Shown: positions 12,473 to 23,403 of the stretch, one piece after another
How the letters are laid out: every line of letters starts with the position of its first letter
Numbering within the stretch: the first letter of the stretch is position 1
DNA from: Jackrogersella multiformis
Taxonomy: Eukaryota; Ascomycota; Sordariomycetes; Xylariales; Hypoxylaceae
Length of the DNA: 64,000 bases
Direction of reading: 5' to 3'
NCBI GenBank assembly: GCA_902806575.1
Contig: CADCXD010000002.1
Location: 1,178,001 to 1,242,000, forward strand
Position numbers and translations under genes: made by a program
Notes under the pieces: model-generated
Seen by the model: only the letters and a program-made list of their open reading frames with translations
What the model was told of the DNA's origin: nothing
Database searches by the model: none

Positions 12473-15400
12473 GCAGTGGACAATCTGGGCCTGGAGCAAC
12501 GGATGATGTTTTGGATCCGAGGCCGGTGACGTACGACTTGCAGATGGCCGCAACTGTTGAATCAGTAAGGTTTCATTCACTGCCCAGATAATTAGGTACG
12601 AGGACCGGCTTCGATATTATCGGAGACGGAATGGGGGAAATATTTGAGGTGCAGTAGCCGTCCCGGAAGGGAAACCCCGAATAAGCCCAGTATGTACCTA
12701 TTATGTATGTACGTATGTTGTATCTATGCATGCGTGCGTATACTACTTATAAGAACTAGGTATCTTTTAGGTTCTTTAGGTTCTTTAAGTTCCTTTGGTA
12801 GGTAGATTTGATATGTAAGCAGATATGGTATTTCTACCTAGGTATGTCTTACTAGGTCGAGCAAGGTAAGGTACCTACCTAGGTAGGTAAGGAAGGAATG
12901 CATACATGCCTTACAGTATACCTAGAAATGTATAAGGCGATCCGCAGCGACAGGAGGAGAAAGGGAAAAAAGGATACAGAGTAAATGTGATCTACCTATA
13001 TAAGTGAGGTAGGTCTCAATCAATGTCTAATAGAAACATGATGATAAAGTGATTCAGGAATGTGGGGGGGAGAATGGAGTTGGCAGTTTTAAGGTTATAT
13101 AGGGGTAGGCCATGTATGTACCCCTTATTATGCATATACCAGGTACAGGCTTCATAGGTACCTAGGTATGGATATCTAAGTACCTTCGAAGTTAACCTAA
13201 CACTTTGATAAGTGGAAATAATGGAAGCTTCCTCGGGTTTTCACACCTACATAAGTAAATAAGAATTACTACTTAAGTAGGTAGCTTTAGGTAAATCACA
13301 CGCTTTCCCGGGATGTCGGCGTCTAACCCATCTAGGATCGAATGTTAAATACAACCTACATACTGGTACGTACCTGATTCATTCGATGATGCTTAAGTAC
13401 ATAAAGGTGAAAACGTTCCAACTATTAAACAGGTAAATAAAAACTACTTAGGTACATTAGCCATTACTATTAAGATAGGAGATATCTTTAGGGCTAATAA
13501 CCAACAGTCTAATATGAGCTAACTCGGATTATTAATTACGTAATATGGTAAGTTAATTAAATCAGATAAATGTAAACATGGTTTCGCCGACTTGATCCTT
13601 TTAATAGCAAATGAAAAACGAAGCAAGGTTACATAATACATATAAGCGAGTATATTCGAGTCGGGACTTTCGATAACATATAAGTATCAGCTTTAAAGAT
13701 AAGAGACATGTCAATTTAAAACTCACAAAATACCTACCAACCTACCTACCTAAGGTACCTAGGTAAGTAAAGGGATATATTTAATGATCAATACCCGCCA
13801 TCTTAGTCCATGCACCTCTCATCTGCGTCAAAACATTTATAAGAGTAACCATTTAAGTGATAATATCTACGATAAACCCGAGCCCTTTATGACCATTGGT
13901 CCATTAAGTAATCTATAATAGTATTAATGTTTTGTATGAGCGTACCATCTGTGTAAAGCCGCTCAGCACTGGCGAACTATGCCAACAAGTTCCATATCTC
14001 GATATTTCGTATTACTATATTTTCAAATGTTTTTGATATCTTTGTCTCACTAATCGATTCGCATTGCATGATAACCAGCCTTATTATTATCGCGTTTCGA
14101 CCTAAACCAACCTAAAGACTCACCGGAGAAAGGGGCCCGTAAGCCAACGGACAAGGTGAGCTCTACCGATTTCCAATTGGTTAATACCATAATAGTAATT
14201 AGGTAGATAGGTATAGTGTAGCTACGGACATTATCTCCTCCACACATATGTGCCGGCAGTTCTAGCAGATAGGTCGAAAAAGGGTTGAGGTAAATATGGA
14301 ACATCAATAATGATTTATGATTTCCGATAGATCATTATATTTATGTAGATCTTCCTCCTTGAATGCCTATATATTCCCTTTATATTGTTATAATTTTACT
14401 TGTACTAGGTAAGTTAAATATAGGTAGTCGATAACGTACCTACTTACCTAGGTAGGTTAAAAATGTTTAGGTATAAAACATCCGCCTGTACAACATATCA
14501 GTGTTTTGACCTTTATACAACAAATGAGCCGAAGCTTGAATTCTCTTGGTATGTAATAAAATAGCGTGATATGTTCTTGGTAATAGCTTTATTGATAACA
14601 GCCAAGAAAGTGCCGCCTGATGATTAAGATAGGGGTCTAGCTAGCTTCCGTTATCCCACAAGGCATAATCAAAGGAAGCTAATAGCTTTCAGAATAGGAG
14701 AACCTAAGGAGGGTGGCATCAAAGATCACCAACCTATCCTCCACGTTTCTGCATGGATTGCCTGCAAATCAACAGTCCCCGGTACGTTCAAATTATTCCG
14801 GTTGGTCCAGAACCCTTGGCTCTTCAGCCTAACTGAGTCGTACGTGGGTAGGTAACTAGCTACCTGATATGGTTCCATAAGAGGGTCTATATCGTCTAAG
14901 GCCTCAGTACGTTGGAGTCGGGAGACTTTAGAATCCATACCTTTATCCAGCGAAGCATCTTTAATGTTGATCTTGGATCGAGAAGTATATCGAGTTGGTT
15001 AGCATCTAATATATCGCACAAGCCGCGCTACCTTTAAGGTGTTATGTTTGGCATAGGGATACGCTACGCCTTGACTTATATTCCGCTACTGATCTGAATT
15101 AGCAATATTAACACCCGTCAGCTCTAGCTCTAGAATATGTACGCAGAAGGCGGGAGCTGTATATCACAAGATGTATGCAACATTTGCCGCCTGAAAATCA
15201 TTTCGCTCGTCTCGTCTACCCACTCGTCCGATCCGTGCTTCGGCTAGATGGTGAGTGATCTAGAAGGCACCTAATAGCACTCGATGGCATCTGGAGCCTG
15301 CCGATCGCGATATTTACTACCTAGACAACACTTTGCAAGCAGTTGTATATTCTCTCCGAATCTCATGACCCAAAGCACTACGGGGCTATGTTAGCTCGGC

Positions 15401-16419
15401 CGGAGCGCAACAGACAACTTACATGTTCTAGTACATTGATCACGACAAAATATCTACGCAGTTTACGATCTCGGCTCCTAAGGTGTTGGATGAATCCCTA
15501 CAACGAGGTAGTACTTACTCTATGTTGTGTGACGCTAGAACACATGATCAAAATAGCAAGGCAAAGATAGGCGCCATCGATCGAGGATTCCTATTTGTAT
15601 AATTATTTTCTGGTTCAAATTAAGATCTGGAAGCATGAAGGTGCATATGGCATTATCAGCACTAAGCCTAGTTTATACGACGACGATCGAGGTTACACAA
15701 TCTGTATTATTCGATGTTCGTCGATGTGACGGATATCTGGCAGTAGGTTAGACTACCTAGGTAGATACAAGAAAACGACTGGGGTGAAACCACCGCTCGA
15801 GTGACGTTGACTGGTCGGTTCGGGCTTAAACGGAAGCCGCGGGAGTAGAAGTCGAAAACTCGGGGGAAATAACTGGTCTGTAACCACCCTAGAGACTACC
15901 ATGCCGTGCGTCCTAGATAGACTAGCTCTGCACACCTCTATTGGGCAATAGTGGTAGGTCCCGGAATAATATCTATTTCGAGGAGTATGCCTACCTCTCA
16001 CATACCTAGGTAGGTAAGTACTAGCGGATACGCACATAATCTCTCCAATTTTGCCTGTATATCTATGTCGCTTAGCCTTAGAACTTGACATGTGCAATGT
16101 CATATTTAGGACAGTAAAGAACATAGTGCAACCGGAACAACCTTACATGTTTTTACACCATATTCTTAAAAGCTCTGTCTGATTAGATTGACGAACCACA
16201 CTTCGAGTAGTTGATCTAGACCAGAGCCCTATTTCTGCAAGATCATATATTCGTATACAACAGACGCATGGTAGGTATGTGGTATGTGGTGATGTGCCTC
16301 ATTCTTACACTTGACTCGGTCCCATGAACGTAAGCTATGTACCTAGACATATGAACTTAGTTCGGCACATTATCATGCTATTCAACAAGGCTGGCGAATG
16401 GCTACTCTCTGCATATGAT

Positions 16420-17379
16420 TCAGCGTGCTGTCCTCTTGGGAGGACCCTTACACTCTGCGGCCTTGTGTCCAGGCTTGCCACAGCGATGACAAGTAAAATT
16501 CGTGGACTGGCGAAGTGGCGTGCCGCCTCCTGAGGAGATGGATAACAAACCGCCCGACGTAGATGACGTTCTGGGGCTGTTCAACTTAACCTCCTTCTTT
16601 CTTCGCGCCTCAGCAAGTTGTTTGGCTTTAGCCCACTCGGCACTTTTCTTGCTTGGCAAGGCTGGCCGAGAAGAACCTGACCATGTCTCTGATCTTTGGC
16701 CGTAAGATTGCCGTCTCGCTCCATTTCCTTCAGATGACGCATCAGAATCAGAATCCGAGTCTGAGCTGGATTCACTTCCCGACTCTTCGTCCCTCACCGC
16801 CTATGATTGGGTAAGTTATATGAGCCGGAGGAATGATAGCTATGCCTAGGAGGCAAATGAGAGAGTGAGGGGAGGTATAATATAAGCGCCCACCTTTTCC
16901 CTTCCCATGTTGTACCGTCGAACCACTGAGGTTCTGGCGTGCGAGATGTCAGTTGACTCGGAATCATCAAGGCCAGCAGCATCAGAAGGGTCAATTTGGG
17001 AATCAATCTGAGCAAAGCCAACTTGAACGACATTCAGAGGTGTTTGGATTTCACGGTCAAAGTTGGTGGCATTATCTGCTATATCAAGGACCCAGCGCGC
17101 GTCCCCAAGCTCAGCAGCATTTTGTACCAAGGCCTCCTGGCGCTTCCTCTCCTCTTCTGCAATGGCGGCTTTCACTGCGGCCTGATCTATGTGCGCGATC
17201 GAATCTCGATCGTTGCTTCTTGCAGGGGCATGTAACACCTTGCGTCGTTTCGAAACCTGCTCGTCTGGATTTGATGTCGTAGGAGATGAGGAGGAGGAGG
17301 GCGAAGCTACAGCTCTTTGCATAAATTTCATAGTTAGAAGTCTCGAAGACATGCTTTTGGGGGGGGTTGGCGTCGCCAT
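16420..17379 (-). CDS. mpp6: Mpp6-like nuclear exosome cofactor with C-terminal zinc knuckle
   Basis: Mpp6/MPHOSPH6 proteins tether the Mtr4 helicase to the nuclear RNA exosome, which trims rRNA and degrades nuclear RNA. Two exons are inferred (complement of 16894-17379 and 16420-16800; intron 16801-16893), giving 288 aa. The N-terminal motif SRLLTMKFMQRA (residues 12-23) is the family signature for exosome contact. An acidic Ser/Asp-rich stretch follows the intron. The C terminus ends in an exact CCHC zinc knuckle (C266, C269, H274, C279; C-x2-C-x4-H-x4-C), suggesting single-stranded RNA binding. ATG at 17377-17379 is taken because the motif follows it closely. The gene is divergent from NDUFS6, with a transposon relic between them. 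The Mpp6 call rests on the N-terminal motif and general layout and could not be tested by alignment. Confidence 0.75.
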
Positions 17380-17807
17380 CTTGTTGAGACTCTGTTAGTT
17401 TCTTCAGGAACAATACTAAGCATAAACATATGGTAGGAGGTGGGAAATGATTCGATCGTATAGGGTGGTGTATTTGTCTGTTGAAATACAAATAGGTGCA
17501 GAAGGGCGCGTCGCGAAAATCACGTTACGAGAAGACGATGGTAGGTATTAAGTGAACGATGATGGAAGAAAAATTGATATCCATGGATACCTAGGTACTT
17601 GCATACATAATGAAAAATTATGGGTCTAGAATGACCCGCCTTGGAGGTTTCGCTGGGGCATGGCACGGGTACTGCAAACCATAAAGTAGGTACTATGTAA
17701 AATGGTCCGAGCTTATGTAGCACACCTGGGCACCTAGCCAATCGCGAACTGTACCTAATTACCAGCCTACCTAGGTACCTAGCTTATAGGTACCTACCTA
17801 GGTAGGC
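17380..17807. other. Promoter side of the Mpp6-like gene
   Basis: No gene. It carries the 5' flank of the Mpp6-like gene and, at 17763-17807, a TACCTAGGTA cluster that directly abuts the left end of the transposon relic. Confidence 0.5.
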
Positions 17808-17848
17808 GATAACTTCAAAAAACACAACGCGATTTTGATCAAAACACC
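17808..17848 (+). repeat. Left terminal inverted repeat of the MULE
   Basis: It matches the reverse complement of 20924-20963 at about 33 of 41 positions with one gap. The core reads CGCGATTTTGATCAAA here and CGCGATTTTGGTCAAA in the other copy. All mismatches but one are transitions, as expected of RIP. Confidence 0.85.
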
Positions 17849-18129
17849 TTCATTTTGACATTTGCACCACATCTTCCTCCAGATTTTGAAGCAATTGTAA
17901 CACTCATATCGACACTGTAACCACCTAAAGCGATGGAGCCTATTTAGACTGAGCCTGTAACACCCCCTAGGTATGCTCTGCCAAATGCTCGTCGTCGCGC
18001 TGCAACAGACCTCACTGATTTTACCTCACCTGACTCGACCCGGACCGACTCTCCTGCCAAATACCTGCCAGACAACAGCGCCATACTACCAACCCTATTA
18101 CCGAGCCTGCCGTTGACCCCCAGGCGTCT

Positions 18130-20730
18130 ACCAGGGAAAGGGATGAAATATTACCGTATGACCTTAGTGGCCAATTTGATTCATTCGAAAAAGCTCGAGA
18201 TATATACCAAAATTTTACCCGTGATCAAGGCTTTACTATATTTGTAGCTAGGAGCACCCGTAACGTCAAAACTGGCAGTGTTAGATACTTGCAAATGGTG
18301 CCTAGGTATGTAATAGATCAGGTATACCTGGTAATACAGGAATAAACGACCGCCGGCGATAGTCACGAAAATATATAAAGGATCAATTATACGGTGACTT
18401 AATAGGTACCAGATATTAGTCAAAAAGCTCAGGCGTTATGAAGAGAAGCACTATATCAAGTTTTATGTTGCCGAGAATCTAGATACTAAAAGGATAATAA
18501 GGGTGTTTTAGACTTTTAAGTGGTGTATAAATATGTGGAAGCAAAACCATGAAGTTTTGTTATTTGATAATTTGTATAAGGTATGTTAACAATTTCGACA
18601 TATTTAGCATGCTTTTTATATGCGTTTCCTATACTGATTTTATACTTTATAGGTCAATAGGTTTAGCATGCCCCTATTCAGCATTACCGGTTTAACTTCC
18701 TTACATACGAGTTTTCACGTTGCTTTTGGACTTTCTGGCGAATCCGAGGATGACTTTAGGTGGCATCTCGATTGCTTAAATCAGCTAAAGATACAATACC
18801 AAATAAATCGGCCGTCCGTCATATTAAACGATTTCGCTAGGGGCTTTAAGAAGGCAGTAAACAAATTATTTAAGGATACACCTTAACAGTTATGCGTATA
18901 GCATATCATAAAAAACGTGGCCCATCACACCAAAATAAAATAGGTTCAACTTGTTAACCAGCAGCTCGTAAAGCTTATCGAGACAGACGAAAAGATAACG
19001 ATTGGAAATAATATTGCCTCCCTAAACGACGGCTAGCCTGGTCCGGATCCCCCGTCGTATAGACAGTCGAACCCAGACGATGAAGGCGACGATATGGGTA
19101 ATCTTAGTAAGACGTATGCTAGTAATCAGGCTACGCGGTGCATGCTTATTATTTATAACGAGTCTGAATCCGTACCCCTGGAGCTACTGGTCCCGATATT
19201 ACCTAAATATCAGTGAGTGGCCAGATAGCCACGATGGCTTCATGAAGGCCTGGAAAAACGTGGTATACGCCGATACAGAGGAGCTGTTTTGGACTATATA
19301 GGGATTACTTAAGACGAGGTTTTAGAGATAGACGCGTACGTTATCCCAAATCCTTTTCGTCTTCTGGCATGGCAGTGGCAAGGTGGGCTTGCCACTTCCG
19401 GATTGGAAAGGTGGTAGGGGCTTTGGCGAATCAGAGCGCGCCTGACAGCTCCTGCCGGTCCGGCAGCGATGGGATTTCTGAGTGTCCAATTCAACCTTGC
19501 TAACCTCCATCTCTTATAGCATTGTTGAACTATCTGATACCCTACTACCTCTCCTGGAGTGAGTAGTACTGCTAGTACGCTATTTCCCAGATTCGGAATT
19601 ATGGGACTATAGCGACGAGTCGTTTAGAAACGGCTTATAGGCACTTTAATCGTTACGTCAGAAAGAGGAATTATAGTCTCGATATACTATACCATTATAT
19701 TTATTAGATGTGCGCCGGCTAAAAGGCTGCGTGTGATCTAGCAGTAGAGCGAGCTAAATCTCTTGTCCTACCTAAGTATCGCTAAATAGGGATTTTTAGA
19801 GATGTGCTATACCGTATCTCGTTAATATCATTACAGTAAATGTGGCGCTAATACAGACTGGCGTATAGGGAATTTACGAGCTTGAGAAGCGACGGGACAC
19901 TACAGTCTGCATGCAGGTGTTTATTTATACGGTAATGGGGGCTCCCCTGCCAACATCTATTCTTCGAGCTCCTTATGGCGCACGTAGGAGGGCTTAGACT
20001 TAGGAGGGCACACGAACTCGAAATGGGGGATATAGATGAACACTGGTGGCTTTATCCGGACGGGGCTACCAGTCTGGATGAGCAAGAGACTGTAGAGCGA
20101 GATATACAGGACCTTTTACCTCTCCCTGCTCATCCTGACCCACTACCCCTGGCAGCGCTCGTCCAAAAGGATAAGCCAGCAGACAACTTCGAGTCGGCTC
20201 GTACGAGAGTTGAACCTCCTGCTCAGCGATCGGGGGATACAGACTACAATAATCATCGTAGCCCTTCTTAAGACGAGCCTCCTAGCCCTACGCAGCGCAG
20301 GGGCGGTGGCCGCAAAAGCAAGGCTAAGATGCAGGAAGAGATGATAGCTATGATGAAGCTGGACAGGGAAATACTGATGGAGCAGTGTCGTCAGCAAATG
20401 GTCCAGATACAGCAAATGCAGCAAATGCAGTTGAATATACTGAGTCAACAGCAGCAGATGCAGCAGGTGTATATATCTACTATGGCAGCGCCCACGACTA
20501 TTTATACACCATTACCATCGCAGGTACATGCGCCTGCTCCTCCCACCTCAGATCATGTAAGGCCAACACCTACCTCTTTCTCGGGTATAAACACTGTACA
20601 GGGCTATCGAGCGACTCCTGTAGTGCCGTCGCCAGGTTCCTTCATGGCCTGGGATGAACACCAAGCAGGACAATCGCACTCGTATAGACAGAGAGGTCAG
20701 GAGGGGGATCACAGACCACCTTACAATTAA
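18130..20730 (+). pseudogene. MULE transposase, inactivated
   Basis: The frame is readable in pieces. A FAR1-like segment (FEKARDIYQNF) lies near 18180, and the DDE-core region has EVLLFDNLYK, then NRFSMPLFSITG and FGLSGESEDDFRW. The core is split by a retained 72-bp intron at 18581-18652 (GTATGT...TATAG). Downstream, Gln and Trp positions are replaced by TAA or TAG. The frame changes between the core (frame of 18668) and the C-terminal part (frame of 19975), including an extra G near 19938-19942 ahead of the cysteine/histidine motif. The tail at 20329-20730 is Met/Gln-rich and coiled-coil-like. No complete product can be made. The family resembles fungal MULEs such as Hop; this is from memory of motifs, not alignment. 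Confidence 0.8.
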
Positions 20731-20923
20731 GTAAATAATAGTAATAATAATGATGATAAAATGCGACCGACGCGATTGTGAAATAATAAGGATTACATAT
20801 AGTGTACGGCACCTGTAAATATAGGGGCTGGTCAGGTTTGGTAGTGGGGGAGACAAAAGCCCATACAAAATAGGTGGTAATATGTCCGTGTGTCTACCAC
20901 ACGTGACCCAGATTTAAGGTTGA

Positions 20924-20963
20924 GGTGGTTTGACCAAAATCGCGCTATGTTTTTAAAGTTACT
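20924..20963 (-). repeat. Right terminal inverted repeat of the MULE
   Basis: Inverted partner of 17808-17848. A TACCTAGGTA cluster begins within a few bases outside it. Confidence 0.85.
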
Positions 20964-21020
20964 GGGTACCTATGAGGTACCTAGGTAGCTACCTACCTAC
21001 ATAAGGTAGCGTAGGTACAT
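20964..21020. repeat. TACCTAGGTA cluster in the NDUFS6 promoter
   Basis: Several overlapping copies of the palindrome lie between the transposon end and the NDUFS6 start codon, so they fall in or next to the core promoter or leader. Confidence 0.7.
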
Positions 21021-21140
21021 ATCCTTCAACCTTGAATCATCATAACTACCTACATATAGGTACCTATAATTATTATCGACCTCTCCTAGCGCACATCCCC
21101 TCCCTCCAATCTCCAATTGACGACGACAGCAACATAAAAA

Positions 21141-21824
21141 ATGCTTTCGCGATTGACTATCCGGAAATCGTTGCACCTCCCTCAGCGAGTATGTGCAGCA
21201 CAGCGCACCTTGGTAGCATCCGCCCGTCTACTCGAAACCACCAAGACCGTTGTGGCCAAGGCCGAGACTACTCCCGAGACCAAGAGCGAAGAGGATTCAT
21301 TAGGAGTGGTAGAGAATGAAGAGAGGGGATTAAAGCAAGCGCCGAACCGGAAAGAGATCTGGACGAGGAGTCAAAGACCAAGGGCTGCGGCCATGACAGG
21401 TCCGAGGTTTGAACAGACGGATTTTAGCCTCCAGGTAAGATGCTCTACAGCTCTTATTGGCACTTAGGAAACCCGTGACTAACGTCGACCCAGCCTCAAT
21501 CACAAGCAGCTATCGAGCTCGTCCACAGGAAACCAGTCGAATGGACTCACGACCGAGTGGTAGCATGTGATGGCGGAGGAGGACCGGCAGGACATCCCAG
21601 AATCTTCATCAACACGGACAAGCCGGAGATTGCTGTTTGCGGCTATTGCGGCAACCCATACGTGAGTTCTGCCCCGGCATTAAGTCGCTATACTGAATCC
21701 TTTTCGAAAAGCAGATCGATGGAAACGGTAGTATGAGGCAATAACTAATAAACATCATTAGGCACACGAGCACCACCGAGAGCATTTGGAATCATTACCA
21801 CAAACCTCATATCCACTTGCTTGA
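21141..21824 (+). CDS. NDUFS6: NADH:ubiquinone oxidoreductase zinc subunit (NDUFS6, 13-kDa type), mitochondrial
   Basis: This is an accessory subunit of respiratory complex I that binds zinc in the peripheral arm. Three exons are inferred: 21141-21434, 21494-21661 and 21762-21824, giving 174 aa. The first 30-35 residues are basic and free of acids (MLSRLTIRKSLHL), a mitochondrial presequence. Exon 2 carries the zinc-ligand pattern C...H...CxxC within VVACDGGGGPAGHP and VCGYCG. Exon 3 supplies the short C-terminal tail HLESLPQTSYPL. Both introns are phase 0 with good branch points (CTAAC, ACTAAT). ATG at 21141 is the first in frame and gives the presequence. The promoter side has been invaded by the MULE relic, so regulation may depend on only about 180 bp. 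Confidence 0.92.
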
Positions 21825-22269
21825 GCATGACTATTCACCCGGCAAATATTAGTCATGGATTAGCACTGAATTCACATGGTCCAGTCTCTTAAGCTTACCC
21901 GGCCGTGGACAGGAAGCTAATCCAGCTCTGTACATATTGTTTCCGGCTGCTTAGATACCTAGAAATGGAGTTACGAAGAAGACATAAATGAAAACACGAC
22001 AATTGCTTTGTTATTATCGAATTCATTTAGTTGCTTGTCTTACAGCCAGACTCTTCCTATTATCCGTCATTCCTCATCAAGGACGACTCCAACAGTGTAT
22101 TGATTAGTCGGATCACTTCACAAGTAGAATATGAAATGCAGATTATTGCATAACGAATACATACGCACCTAGGTATCCACATAAGCAGAACACCCCACAG
22201 TGATAGGACCCCGCTATAGCTGCAAGCACTCTCTCCATTAAGTCTCCAAATGCAACAACATCAAGCGTC
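21825..22269. other. Intergenic between two tandem plus-strand genes
   Basis: No gene. It holds the 3' flank of NDUFS6 and the promoter side of the UPF0047 gene. One CACCTAGGTA copy lies near 22167. Confidence 0.4.
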
Positions 22270-23036
22270 ATGCCGTCATCCACTTCTACCACCTCTTTCC
22301 AACAAAACTTCTTCACCATCCTCTTGCTTTCCGTCCTCCTACTGGCCTTCTTCCCAGGAGCGTTCCATTTCATCTACACACTCCCTTTTTCGTATCTGTA
22401 TCCAAGACCCCAGACATCCGACCCTTGTGCGCCGACAGCCACTATCGTGACCCCACCAGCGCCCGCCATGTCGTGGTTCCAGAAGCAATTCTCGCTCCCG
22501 CCGCGATCGCGCGGCTCCTACCTCATCACCGACCACATAGTCAGCTCCGTCCCCGAGATCAGCCAATACAAGGTCGGCCTGCTCAACCTGTTCGTCCAGC
22601 ACACCAGCTGCGCCCTGAGCTTGAACGAGAACTGGGACGAGGATGTGCGCGCCGACATGAGCGATGCGCTGGACCGCATTGCTCCCGAAGCCGGGCCGAA
22701 GGGGCAAGATCTGTATAGACACAGCGCGGAAGGACCTGATGATATGCCGGTGGGTTTTCTTGGATCACTACAGTACCTATGTGGGCTGGTAGGTTAGTTA
22801 AGAACTAACAAAGACCAGGCGCATGTCAAGTCTGCGCTGATCGGCGCCAGCATCACGATTCCCATAAAAGATGGAAAGCTGGTAAGTTATATACTTACAA
22901 TTCCAGTATCGAGAAGTAGATGTACTAAAGAAGTCCAAAGGCGACGGGAACGTGGCAAGGCATTTGGTATCTAGAGTTTCGGGGGGTGAAGCACACAAGA
23001 CGGGTGGTAGCAACTATTCAAGGCGAGAAGGCATAA
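22270..23036 (+). CDS. UPF0047 / YjbQ family protein, possibly membrane-anchored
   Basis: YjbQ proteins are small trimeric beta-barrel proteins; a thiamine-phosphate synthase-like activity has been reported for some, but the role is not settled. Three exons are inferred: 22270-22749, 22819-22881 and 22941-23036. The family core includes FVQHTSCALSLNEN with its conserved His, WDEDVRADM, and the C-terminal GTWQGIWYLEFRG. Starting at ATG 22270 gives 212 aa with a hydrophobic segment at about residues 13-33 (FFTILLLSVLLLAFF). Starting at ATG 22468 gives 146 aa, which is the normal family length. The extension stays open from its own ATG, so either an anchored form exists or the upstream ATG is unused. 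Introns are 69 and 59 bp. The family call is strong; the start is uncertain. Confidence 0.85.
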
Positions 23037-23403
23037 TCAGGATTATCTTGGTACCGAACATAGAATTGAGTTCAAAAAACATTCAATGGATTTCTCATTG
23101 AATTTCTCATTCCGTTTTTTATCTAACACATGCGGCTCGTCGCAATCATTCAAGCGTCCAAGCTCGCAGTTTGCCTCGTGCGCCAAAACGCCAGTCGTCA
23201 TCTTGCTAATGCGAGGCTATGTACAAATCTCCTCGAAGATCGTAACAATATTGTCATCTAGTCAATTCGTCTTTTCTGAAGACATTATCAGAGTAGATGA
23301 CAGCCCCAGATTTCCCTATGACAGTTGGCTTTCCGTTCCCACTAGGTACTAGTACCTGGTCTCATGATATATGCCCATGCTGTGCCTCTCTTATCCTTTG
23401 AGA
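23037..23403. other. Intergenic between convergent genes
   Basis: 3' flanks of the UPF0047 gene (+) and CFIm25 (-). No gene or repeat is seen. Confidence 0.4.

Larger units (their letters stand above)
10703..16419. other. Gene-poor, repeat-rich intergenic block
   Basis: 5.7 kb without a supportable gene. 10703-11050 should hold the insulysin leader and promoter. TACCTAGGTA clusters recur (11244-11360, 12355-12472, 12690-12910, 13735-13765, 14430-14455, 15995-16015), with a TTG microsatellite at 12029-12078. The stretch 13200-14700 is clearly AT-rich and stop-rich in all frames, which would fit a decayed, RIP-affected repeat, but I recognise no transposon protein in it. Short reading frames at 14726-14938 and 15753-16124 have no recognisable product. 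Confidence 0.5.
17808..20963 (+). mobile_element. Decayed Mutator-like (MULE) DNA transposon
   Basis: A 3.16-kb element is bounded by terminal inverted repeats of about 40 bp. Between them lies a broken transposase frame on the plus strand. Conserved MULE features are visible: a FAR1-like N-terminal segment near 18172-18260, a catalytic-core segment at 18560-18880, and a C-terminal region that ends in a Met/Gln-rich tail. Stops replace Gln or Trp codons (for example TAA at 18884-18886 and TAG at 18899-18901), as RIP would produce. Both ends are embedded in TACCTAGGTA clusters, and no clear 9-bp target duplication could be made out. It sits in the shared upstream region of the Mpp6-like gene and NDUFS6, ending about 180 bp before the NDUFS6 start codon. 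Confidence 0.82.

Noticed and set aside
16953..17282. Plus-strand open frames opposite the Mpp6-like gene
   Set aside because: Antisense shadows of a well-supported exon; no domain.
21662..21761. Possible extra 13-nt exon within the second NDUFS6 intron
   Set aside because: It would need a 34-bp intron and would replace the family-typical C terminus with an unrelated tail; the single-intron model gives the expected end.
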